Positions 22,789 through 31,863 of a stretch of 64,000 nucleotides of DNA are shown piece after piece (the first letter of the stretch is position 1; each line of letters starts with the position of its first letter). The DNA lies in the NCBI GenBank assembly GCA_025766275.1, contig JAFKAC010000032.1:62001-126000 (forward strand), given 5' to 3'. The stretch is from Lactarius indigo. Its lineage: Eukaryota > Basidiomycota > Agaricomycetes > Russulales > Russulaceae. The position numbers and the translations under genes were made by a program. The notes under the pieces are model-generated. The model saw only the letters and a program-made list of their open reading frames with translations, was not told the origin of the DNA and did no database searches.

Positions 22789-25700
22789 ATGTCTTCTCGC
22801 GCACCATCTCCCACTGGCGCTGCTGCCGGTGCCACTGCAACTGCGGGGGGCTCTACGCTTCCCCCCACTGGATCCTCACCCTCTGCTCGTATCTCTGCCG
22901 CCTATGGCGCAACGTTCGGCATGCCCTCTGGCATTCGCCTTGAACAGTTTGACAGCACTCACTGGAATGAGTGGTCTGGGACGATTGAAGCCATCCTCAC
23001 GCTGCATGAAGCAGAGGATGTGTTCACCCTCCACCATGGACCAGTTGATGTCCCTCAAGACGAATGGGACTCAGTACAACGTCGGGCAAAGGCGTATCTT
23101 CGCCTTTACCTCAAACCTGACGTCTACTCCCTCGTTGCCGACAACATCGCCTATCCCACCTTTAAAGCCAAGTGGGACAAGCTCAGAGACGTATACGCTG
23201 GTGCTTCGGGCAGCACCACTATCTTCAATTTGTGGATCCAGCTAACTCAAGCCCGCCTCGACGACTCCGCACCCATGGCCTCTCAATTGGCCAAGCTCAA
23301 TGAGCTGAGGGTTGCCCTTTCCAACGCACAGATGGGTGTCACTGACACTCAATTCTGTCTCATTCTCCTCCACGCACTGCCGCCCTCTTATGAGGTGTTG
23401 GCCTCTACCATCCTCGCCAGTGGGGCCCCGTCCGCACTCAAGCACGCTGAGATCATAGCGCGCATAGTGTCGGAAGAAGCTCGCCGCTCCGGGCCCTCTG
23501 GCTCCTCCCTCAACAAGGTGGCCCCCGTCAAGTCAACGAGCAAGAAGGGCAAGAAGGACCACTCTGGTCTAACTTGCCACTATTGCAACAAAAAGGGCCA
23601 TATCAAGCCTGATTGCAGGAAGAGGAAGAAGGATGAGGCTGACGCAAAGGAGAAGGAGAAAGCAAGCAACAAGGCTGCCAATAGTCATGTCCTAGTACCT
23701 ACCACCGCCTCCATTACAGAGGTCGTAGAGCCCAAGATAGATTGGGCCTCTGAATCAATTGGTGTTGCCTTGTATGCTGCCTCGCGTGTGCGTTGGATGA
23801 TGGACAGTGGTGCCACACACCACATTACACCACATCGGTCTGACTTCAAGGACTACACCCCAACTAAAGGCACTGTACGCCTGGGTGACAAGTCCACTAT
23901 AGACCAAGTGGGTGTCGGGTCTGTCGTCTTTACAACGAGCCAGGGTATCTCTATCACCCTCAGTAATGTGCTACACCTACCACAGGTGAAGACGCGCTTC
24001 TTGTCGACGCGCGCCCTAGCACAAAAGGGTGCTGAGATTGCCTTTGATAGTGGCTCTTTTAAAATATCTATCAAACAAAAGTGTGTGGCCAAAGGCTACC
24101 TTGAGGACAACCTTTACTGGTTGGACGCAGCCAGCGTCGGCCTCAACGCCCACACAAAATCAAGTGCTGCCACACTTGATATCTGGCATCAACGCATGGG
24201 ACACATATCCTCTGCGGCGCTGAAGGCGCATGGTCCCTCTGCCACTACTGGCATGGACATAGACAGCTCTACCACGGCTCACACAGTCTGCCGTGGGTGC
24301 GAGATGGGTAAGTCCACTCGCCAACCCTTTTCTGCGTCCTCAAACAAGAGGACAACTCGTCAATTTGAGATTGTGCACAGTGACCTCGCCGGTCCTATGC
24401 AAACTCAGTCCCTGCAAGGCTCGACCTACACGGCCACCTTCATAGACGACCACACTAAGTTCACTGTGGTCCACTTCCTTAAGTCGAAGGATCAGTTTGC
24501 TAAGTCGCTGCAGATGTATTTGGCCTGGGGTGAAACCCAGTCTGGCCATAAGCTGCGCGCTCTGCACTCTGACCGCGGTGGCGAGTACATGTCGAGTGTC
24601 ACGCAGGACATTCTCAAGCAGAAAGGGATAGAGCATCACCTCACGATGCCGGGTTCACCACAGTCTAACGGGAAAGCCGAGCGGTTTAACCGCACCATTA
24701 TGGATAAGGCGATGTCCATGCTCCACACAGCTGGCATGTCTAAAGGCTTCTGGGAGCATGCAGTGTGCGCAGCTGTGCACATCTATAACCGCTCTCCAGT
24801 CCGTGGGCTTAAGTGGCGCACTCCCTATGAGCTCTGGCACTCTGGCAAAGTGCCTGATGTCTCACATCTTCGCGTCTTTGGATGCAAGGGGTACATGCAC
24901 GTACCCGCTGATAAGCGTCGCAAATTAGATGCAAAGGCCATTGAGGTCACGCTTATCGGGTTTGAGCCCGAATCTAAGGGCTATAAGCTCTGGGACCGCT
25001 CAACCCGCTCCGTTCGAGTGTCCAGGGATGTGACATTCGACGAGAGTAGCTTCCCGTCCCTCCAGGGTGTTGAAACACACCCCACACCTTCACCACCAGT
25101 CGTGCCTAGCACAACAGTGACTGCCGTGCCTCACCCGCCGGCGTTACCACCAATGCGAGCCCCCTCCCCTGCACACTCCAGTAGTAGTGAGGAGGAGGAT
25201 GTTGAAAAGCTCCTAGACCCCCCACAAGTCCAAGCACGCCCCACCACTCCACCACCTGCTCTGCCGGCTCCGCCCACCACACCTAAGCGTGAGCAAGCCA
25301 CTCCCACTTCACCCCCGCCGCGTCCTAGTGCAACGCGCATTATGCGCCATGTCCCTCCTCCCTCACCAGAAATGCCTGGGGGATTTGAGGATCGTGCACA
25401 GCGTAGTCAGCTGTTGCGTGAGATGGACAATGCACCAAGGCGCAGTGCTCGTGCCCCTGTCCCTAATCCGCGTTACTTCAATACGGACAATGCGGCATGG
25501 CGCGGCAGGCGCCTGGGGTATGCGGAGTTATTGGCTGCTGCCTTTGTAGGCCGAGACCCTGCAACTTATGCAGAGGCCATGCGGTCTGCAGCTGCAGAAG
25601 AGTGGTCTAAGGCGTGTCAGTATGAAATGGACGCCCTAGCTAAGAATGGGACTTGGGAGTTAGTGGATCTCCCGCCTAATCGCAAGGCAGTAAAATCCAA

Positions 25701-27099
25701 ATGGGTCTTTAAGCTCAAAGCGGATGGCCGCTACAGAGCTCGCTTGGTGGCTAAGGGATTCACGCAGATCCCTGGCGTAGATTTTGATGAAACCTTCTCT
25801 CCCGTCGCACGATTTGAGTCGCTACGTTTACTTCTGGCGTTGGCCGCGCTGGAGGACTGGCACATCCATCAGATGGATGTTAAGTCTGCTTTTCTCAATG
25901 GCGTACTGGACGAGGAGATATACATGGAGCAGCCACAAGGTTTCACTGTCACTGGCTCTGAGACGAAGGTGTGTCGCCTGGTTAAGGCGATCTATGGTCT
26001 CAAACAGGCCTCCCGCGCATGGAACTTGCAATTCCATGGAGTGCTCACTGCACTCGGCTTTAAGCGGACGTTTGCTGATGCTGGCATATATGTGATGCCT
26101 CAACGGGAGGGGTATGATCCACTCTTCGTTATTGTCTACGTTGACGACATCACTATACTGGGTCCCTCGCTGAGTGGTATCAAGCGTTTGAAGTCAGATT
26201 TGTCTGAACGCTATGAAATGACAGATCTCGGGGAGATAGAGTCTTATCTTGGTATGCGCATTATACGCGACCGCTCCCTTAGACGCATCGAAATAGATCA
26301 GTCTGGCTACATCAAGGATGTCCTTGAACGCTTTGGCATGTCTGATGCCACACCACACAACACACCCTTGCCCGCTGGTGCTGACGAGCACCTGGTTAAA
26401 TATACGTCACAGGCAACTGCCTCAGATATCTCTCACTACCAATCTCTTATTGGGAGTCTGCTTTATGTGCAGATTGGCACTAGGCCAGATATCTCTTTCG
26501 CTGTGTCACGTTTGGCGCAGTATGCAGCGAACCCTTCACCACAACATCTGCGACTTGCGCAGTATGTCCTATCCTACTTAGTGGGAACTATGGATATGCG
26601 TATTGTCTATGATGGCGCCAATGGCGATGGCCTTCATGGCTACACTGATTCCAGTCTGGCTGATCAGACTGACGACCGCCACTCCACCTCTGGTTATGTG
26701 TTCCTACTAGCTAACGGTGCAATAAGCTGGTCTTCGCGCAAGCAAAAGACTGTTGCCCAAAACACAACGGAAGCGGAATACATGGCCATGACCGACGCGG
26801 CCAACCAAGCTGCGTGGTATCAGAGCTTCCTCATGGAACTCGGGTACGAGGTCGACGACCCCATCCCATTACATGGTGACAATAAGGGTGCCATTGACTT
26901 GGCTTTGAACCCTGTCACTGGGAGACGGTCTAAGCACATTGCCATACGGCATCATGTCATTCGGGAGTACATCGAAAAGGGGACCATCACCCTCATTAGA
27001 ACTCCTACTGTGGATATGGTTGCGGACGGCTTCACAAAGTCACTACCGCGTGTCCTGCTGCAGAAGCACAACGATGACATGGGACTTGTGTGTACTTAG
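22789..27099 (+). CDS. Copia gag-pol polyprotein
   Basis: 1,436 aa in one frame, with no stop or frameshift. Motifs by approximate residue: zinc knuckle CHYCNKKGHIKPDC (262); aspartic protease WMMDSGATHH (335); integrase HHCC region HQRMGH ... CRGCEMG (466-507); integrase catalytic HSDLAG (529), HSDRGGEY (593) and SNGKAERFNR (626). A Ser/Pro-rich linker (about 760-890) is followed by RT with VYVDDITIL (about 1116), and RNase H near DSSLADQTDDRHSTSG (about 1287). This order defines Copia (Pseudoviridae-type) elements. A single frame means the gag:pol ratio is not set by frameshifting here. A 781-bp leader separates the 5' LTR from the ATG. Confidence 0.95.
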   Translation: MSSRAPSPTGAAAGATATAGGSTLPPTGSSPSARISAAYGATFGMPSGIRLEQFDSTHWNEWSGTIEAILTLHEAEDVFTLHHGPVDVPQDEWDSVQRRAKAYLRLYLKPDVYSLVADNIAYPTFKAKWDKLRDVYAGASGSTTIFNLWIQLTQARLDDSAPMASQLAKLNELRVALSNAQMGVTDTQFCLILLHALPPSYEVLASTILASGAPSALKHAEIIARIVSEEARRSGPSGSSLNKVAPVKSTSKKGKKDHSGLTCHYCNKKGHIKPDCRKRKKDEADAKEKEKASNKAANSHVLVPTTASITEVVEPKIDWASESIGVALYAASRVRWMMDSGATHHITPHRSDFKDYTPTKGTVRLGDKSTIDQVGVGSVVFTTSQGISITLSNVLHLPQVKTRFLSTRALAQKGAEIAFDSGSFKISIKQKCVAKGYLEDNLYWLDAASVGLNAHTKSSAATLDIWHQRMGHISSAALKAHGPSATTGMDIDSSTTAHTVCRGCEMGKSTRQPFSASSNKRTTRQFEIVHSDLAGPMQTQSLQGSTYTATFIDDHTKFTVVHFLKSKDQFAKSLQMYLAWGETQSGHKLRALHSDRGGEYMSSVTQDILKQKGIEHHLTMPGSPQSNGKAERFNRTIMDKAMSMLHTAGMSKGFWEHAVCAAVHIYNRSPVRGLKWRTPYELWHSGKVPDVSHLRVFGCKGYMHVPADKRRKLDAKAIEVTLIGFEPESKGYKLWDRSTRSVRVSRDVTFDESSFPSLQGVETHPTPSPPVVPSTTVTAVPHPPALPPMRAPSPAHSSSSEEEDVEKLLDPPQVQARPTTPPPALPAPPTTPKREQATPTSPPPRPSATRIMRHVPPPSPEMPGGFEDRAQRSQLLREMDNAPRRSARAPVPNPRYFNTDNAAWRGRRLGYAELLAAAFVGRDPATYAEAMRSAAAEEWSKACQYEMDALAKNGTWELVDLPPNRKAVKSKWVFKLKADGRYRARLVAKGFTQIPGVDFDETFSPVARFESLRLLLALAALEDWHIHQMDVKSAFLNGVLDEEIYMEQPQGFTVTGSETKVCRLVKAIYGLKQASRAWNLQFHGVLTALGFKRTFADAGIYVMPQREGYDPLFVIVYVDDITILGPSLSGIKRLKSDLSERYEMTDLGEIESYLGMRIIRDRSLRRIEIDQSGYIKDVLERFGMSDATPHNTPLPAGADEHLVKYTSQATASDISHYQSLIGSLLYVQIGTRPDISFAVSRLAQYAANPSPQHLRLAQYVLSYLVGTMDMRIVYDGANGDGLHGYTDSSLADQTDDRHSTSGYVFLLANGAISWSSRKQKTVAQNTTEAEYMAMTDAANQAAWYQSFLMELGYEVDDPIPLHGDNKGAIDLALNPVTGRRSKHIAIRHHVIREYIEKGTITLIRTPTVDMVADGFTKSLPRVLLQKHNDDMGLVCT

Positions 27100-27106
27100 A
27101 TTGTAG

Positions 27107-27118
27107 ATCACGGGGAGA
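27107..27118 (+). promoter_or_regulatory. Copia polypurine tract
   Basis: The purine-rich acggggaga-type run lies directly before the 3' LTR TG, the expected position for plus-strand priming. Confidence 0.6.
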
Positions 27119-27743
27119 TGTTGATAAGTGACCCTTGCGCACTTAGCGGCTCGTACGGACCGGACTTGCAGCATGGACTGCTTTAGATTAGATATACAGG
27201 ACTTGTAAATTAGATACTGATTGATCTGTACAATCTAGACTTACCATTGCGTCATCTATGACATCACTGTAGATCTATGACATCATGCATCCGGACTCTG
27301 CATTGTATAACGCCTTTGTACTTTCCTTTGTTCCGTACTTAGCTTTATCTTTATTATGATGTCACTATGATATCATTTGCTTCTGGACTCTCCTTATCCT
27401 TTCTTCCCTTGTTCTCAGAACGTCCACTCCTTTGTCCGTTTGTAGAACAACACTTCCTTGTACTGCGTGACTTAGTGTTACATCCCTTGTACAGTGTCAC
27501 TACCAGAAAGTGTATAAGTAGAGTACCATGTACGCTCCTGGTCCACATCAGTTCTCACTGCTTGTGTGCCAGGTAAGCTCCCTTCTCTCCAATGTAACAA
27601 CATCAGTTCTCACTGCTTGTGTGCCAGACATCCTCTTTGCTTCCACTTGCAAGATCTCCCTCTGCTGCTTTCCAGCTGCTTAGTTTATCTCACCACAGTC
27701 TTCAGTCCACTGTGAGTATGCTATTCATCTGTGCTGTTCATCA
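27119..27743 (+). repeat. Copia 3' LTR
   Basis: 625 bp, identical by eye to the 5' LTR, and followed by the agcaa target duplication. Confidence 0.95.
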
Positions 27744-27889
27744 AGCAAAGGCTTGGGTGCACGTATCTTAGGGGTCCCGCGGTGGGGCCTGTGGTGGCCG
27801 TTGTGGCGAGTTGCCAGGTATCCGTGCGAGTGCGCTGTTAAAAGGTAAGCCATTACCAGTACTTATGCGAGGGGTGACTTATGTGAATT

Positions 27890-28165
27890 AAATTGAAGTG
27901 TCACCGAAGGCACGAAGGGCCGCGGCGCCCTTGCACTGTACGGGCCACTGACATCTGTGGGTACTGGATGACGGGAGAGCAGGGCGACGGGGGAGGAAAG
28001 ACATTTGAAGGTGGTGTCGGAGGTGGGGAAAGAGTAACCAGAAGGGCCGATGCGATATGTGTCAACCAAGGAAGAGGGAATTGAAAAGTACAATACATAC
28101 CTTTTTGCGGTCGGAAAGTGTGAGCGTGAGCGTTGACTGACTAGCAGGCGTGGAACATCACGAGT
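27890..28165. repeat. hAT internal direct repeat, copy 2
   Basis: A diverged second copy of the segment at 13,220-13,665, ending with gcggtcggaaagtgtgag. The two copies lie just inside the two hAT ends in the same orientation. Confidence 0.5.
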
Positions 28166-28259
28166 CAGTCTCATGAAACGACCTTATTTGGTCACCCAAA
28201 CTTGCTGCCTAGACGAAGTTGCTGCGCGTACACCTCAGCGAGATGAGAGTCAAGGATAA

Positions 28260-28439
28260 GAGTCCGAACGCGTTCGGACGCGTTCACGTGTGGTTCAGCA
28301 GAATCTGAGTTTCGCTGAACCCCGAACGGAACCGTCGGTCCGGTTCAGGACAGACGGCCGAACCCGAACCTGAAATTGGGTCTGGTTCAGTTAGGTTCGG
28401 GTCCGAACCAAAGTTCAGAACCAAACTTTGACACCACTA
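28260..28439. repeat. hAT right TIR and subterminal motifs
   Basis: This is dense in GGTTC/GAACC words like the left end. It closes with ctttgacaccacta, the inverted copy of the left terminus, followed by the cgcggagg duplication. Confidence 0.8.
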
Positions 28440-29259
28440 CGCGGAGGGTCGACGATAGGCGGATTGCTGCTAGGCTGGCTCCATGTTTTTTGGCAACTTT
28501 CAGCATCCTTGCTGTATCGTGGCCTAGCAAGGCCACTCTCTTGCCCCTGGTGGGGGGGGGCCAGTTCTGGAGGTAGCAGTTTATCAGGGCGAGGGGGGAG
28601 AGTCCAGGCGGGGCCACTGTGCTTATGGTTAGGTCTGTGACCGTTGCCCAAGTGGGGTGGGAGTTAGAGAAGTTTAGGTATGATTTCAACCATCTGATCT
28701 CTATGGCTTCGTTTCTGGCCTTGATGTCTAATAGGTTCAGTCCTCCTTCTTCGAGGGGGGCATGTAGGGCGTCCATGGCTATGCGTGGTGGGGCATCTTC
28801 TCCCCAGATGAAGTTTCTAATCATTTTGGTAAATGCTGCTTCTATACTTTTCGGCATGCCCTGGGCCCTTGCCAGGAATTGTGTGTGGCTGCCAACTATG
28901 GCCTGTACAATCAGCCTCTTTCCATACATGGTAGGTCTCATTTCCTCCCAGTTGTCAATCTGGCATTTTGTCTTATCTATGACTGGTTCCCACGGAACTG
29001 CTACATCAGCATGGTTGCCTAGCCATGCTCCTAGGATTCGTACGGCTTCGCCATCTTCAGCAATCTTTATATTCCTTTCAAGGGCAGCGTCTTCTCTGTT
29101 AAGCTTCCTTGATGTCGTGATGGCCCGTCTATGGTCCTCGGTTCCAATTGGTATGATCTCTGTTTTCTCCATGTTGAACTTGGTGCCTGCTGCTTTACAC
29201 CATTTTCCTAGGATTTGCTTGGCCACATCAAATTGGTCTCTAGCACTTAGGAAGAGGTT
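28440..29259 (-). pseudogene. LINE ORF2: RT thumb/connection segment
   Basis: The minus-strand frame reads from about 29,259 to 28,440 with blocks such as WCKAAGTKFNMEKTEIIP (the conserved K-T-E region after the catalytic RT motif) and FIWGEDAPPRIAMDAL. It continues directly from 37,128 once the Gypsy insertion is removed, and into 12,983 once the hAT is removed. Confidence 0.8.
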
Positions 29260-29264
29260 TGTGT

Positions 29265-29780
29265 TGTTACGTTTCCTCTTGTATGGACTGCACGACTTGG
29301 GACCCTTACTGTACCAGTTGCAACTACGGTGGTAAGGTAGATTAGTTGCGGACTTTACCACGGTGATACGGTAGTGCGATAGGAGATACAGGACGATTGC
29401 TGACTGAGGACTGACGCCACTAATACTAGTAGTAGTAGTATTAGGGTTCGAGCTACTTATGCGACACGTTGGACGCTACATTACGGTGACTCATAGCAGC
29501 ACTTGAAAGCCTGCTTGTTTTGTATTTAAACTGTCTTGTGAAGACCAAGATACACCATCTTGGTCTTCTTAAATCGCCACTTGTTTCTTCTCTTCTCGCT
29601 TTGCTCTTAAAGGTTGTCCGACTCTGTTCGTGACTAGAACATCAGCTTGCCGGTGTACCTCCGCGTATTCACTAAGGCGAGAACTTGGACCTCCGCGTCT
29701 TCAAGTCAGCAGATCGTCATATCGCTAAGTTGTTACCGCTACTCGCGCTCAAGTCAAGCTAACGTCGTGGCTACGTTACA
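29265..29780 (+). repeat. Gypsy 5' LTR
   Basis: 516 bp, with TATA-like tatttaaa at 29,523-29,530. About 30 bp further lies atcttggtctt (29,557-29,567), a plausible transcript start. A short hairpin (aagaccaagat / atcttggtctt) spans 29,541-29,567. Confidence 0.95.
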
Positions 29781-29782
29781 TT

Positions 29783-29793
29783 AAGACCAAGAT
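29783..29793 (+). promoter_or_regulatory. Probable self-priming primer-binding site
   Basis: aagaccaagat lies 2 nt after the 5' LTR and is exactly complementary to 29,557-29,567, the likely first bases of the transcript. Tf1/sushi-type Gypsy elements prime reverse transcription by folding their own 5' end onto such an 11-nt site instead of using a tRNA. I saw no better tRNA match. Confidence 0.7.
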
Positions 29794-31863
29794 ACCATTG
29801 TGGCCGTAACAACAAGAGACCAGTGGACAAACTTCCGTCCCTATTCGATCCCAAGAAGAGGAGAACGAAACGTCCCCACGCGCTTTCTACAAGCCACCAG
29901 TTGGAGGGAAAGACAAGAAGAAACCGGATACTTTGTAGAATTTAACGGACCTACTAGGTTCCGCCCAGTTGAGTTCAACTTCGACCACCTGTGTTGGGTA
30001 GAAGTTACGTGGAACCCCATAGATTCCCAGTGGGACACCATACGACCAGCAGGACCTAGATATCACTGCGATATCGACGCACGAGAGTTCAACAGTCGAG
30101 CTGATTGGGGCCCTATCGACGGGCAAGTACGAGAACACTCCACCGGAGAAGTAGTATCCGAAGGAGCAGAAGAAGACAAGCAAAGCCAGGAAGAAAGTGA
30201 AGGACGAGAACCAAATCAGACAGAGACTAGCGGAGGAGCAATACAAGATTTCCTCATTGAACAAGCTGAGTCCGCACACATCACAGAACCCGAACCAATT
30301 CACATCCGATCACCAGCTATTATGGCAACGCTAACGCAAGCCATGGAAGAAGTTGTGATCGAGGAAGCACGCGCAATACGGGCCGAGGCAAGAGACATCC
30401 TCATGCCTATTAACCCAGAAACAGGAGTACGGATGACCACAGACGACACTGCCATCTTTAGAGCCATAGGATCCGACAGAGGAGATCCTCCATCCGAATG
30501 ACGACCCGCACTAGAGCTCCCCCCGGGCGTAGGGGGACCTGACGGAAACCCGCCACCACCACCAGGAGGGGGCGTCCCGTTCGACTTACGAAGAACCGAG
30601 CCGCCAAGAGGACCACCTGCCGGACCGCCCAGTGGCAGAGGAGGTGGAGGTGGAGGCGGAGACGGCGCAGGAGGAGGAGGAGGACACAACCACGAGAAAC
30701 TAACCGGCGAGCCACCTTCCATTTTTGATGGCGACAGACTCAAAGTAGACCAGTTCCTGACACAGTGGCACGTCTACTGGGGCATGAACCTAGACACCCC
30801 TATCATGCGGAACGACTATAGGAGATGCCTCCTATTTTTATCTTACATCAAGGGAGGAGTGGTCAGCGAATGGGTCCTATCCTTCCTGAACTGGCTCAAT
30901 CGACAAATACAACGAGGGATCAGCCCCTACACAAGAGGATTATGGGAAGCCATAGCGGACGGCTTCAGCCAACGATTTGAAAACATGTTGGAATGGGAAC
31001 AAGCACAAGCCATACTGAGAAAAGGCTTCAAAATGGCAGGAGAGGATATTGACAAGTACGTCAATGACTTCAAACAGCTAGCACGGAAGGCTCATTATCA
31101 CCTTAATGAACCCCAAACCATCGACCTCTTCACATCGGGGTTACCCAAGGAGCTGTTCAAGAACGCGTTCCAGTTTGACAACCCCGTCATGTTCGATGAC
31201 TGGAAAAGGGCCGTCCTCAAAAGGCAAAAGAACTACATACACCTTAAAGCAAGGCTCAATGAGTACAAGAACGCTCCCTTGCAGCCAAAGAAGCAGAGTG
31301 GCAACGCAGGATGGGCGCTCCCGCAGAACTTACCACAAACGAACCCCTGGGCCATGGACACATCAGCCGACTGTGCCAAAGTACGGCTCGCCGGCTCAGA
31401 AGACATCAACTTTAACAAACTGCCCCACCGTGATTGGCCAGCACCGCCCTTCCCGCCAAGAGGAGGGCCTGGAGCGAGAGGAAGAGGACGAGGAGGATCC
31501 CGACGGGACTTAAGGAATGTCCTGTGCTATAACTGTAATGCCCCTGGGCACATCTCACGAAATTGCCCATACCCAAGGAACCAGAGGCAGTGGCCTAATG
31601 CCCCCTCCAGCAGCAGAATGACCGAAACTACTTGGCCATCTCAATGGCCGGGTTCCCCAAGCCCTACGTCTCAGTATGAGCCATTGCTGCCGGGATACAC
31701 AACACCAGCACCCAGCGCGACGCCCGCACCACAAATCAACGCAGCAAAAACGGCAGGAGAACAGGCGAAAGAATGGTTGACACAGGTAGCCAATAGCACG
31801 GATGAGGTAAAAGACCTCATACTTCAAGATCTGTGGGGAAAAGAGGGTTTTCAGGGCGCCTGA
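29794..31863 (+). pseudogene. Gypsy gag
   Basis: The frame (codons starting at 29,785 onward) is open to a TGA at 30,499-30,501. It continues in the same frame to a TGA at 31,861-31,863. The capsid-like region covers roughly 30,720-31,250. The zinc knuckle CYNCNAPGHISRNC is near 31,525. No ATG opens the frame: the context acc-att-gtg-g at about 29,796 differs by one base from accatgg, suggesting the start codon was lost. The next in-frame ATG is near 30,322. A Gly/Pro-rich hinge lies at 30,520-30,700. Gag would form the virus-like particle shell. Confidence 0.8.

Larger units (their letters stand above)
21383..27743 (+). mobile_element. Copia LTR retrotransposon, apparently intact
   Basis: Two 625-bp LTRs start TGTTGATA and end TTCATCA. 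The 5-bp duplication agcaa lies outside them (21,378-21,382 and 27,744-27,748). One uninterrupted 1,436-codon gag-pol frame fills the interior in Copia order: gag, protease, integrase, RT, RNase H. I see no difference between the two LTRs, so insertion is recent. It sits inside the hAT element. Confidence 0.96.
12984..28439 (-). mobile_element. hAT transposon with nested Copia element
   Basis: The ends are inverted: tagtggtgtcaaagtt at the left and its complement at the right. The 8-bp duplication cgcggagg sits outside each end (12,976-12,983 and 28,440-28,447). An 8-bp TSD and this terminus are standard for hAT. Both ends carry many GGTTC/GAACC motifs. The element contains a multi-exon hAT transposase (14,279-17,760), a second gene-like frame, internal repeats, and a later Copia insertion. 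Without Copia it is about 9.1 kb, large for hAT, so passenger sequence is likely. Confidence 0.93.
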
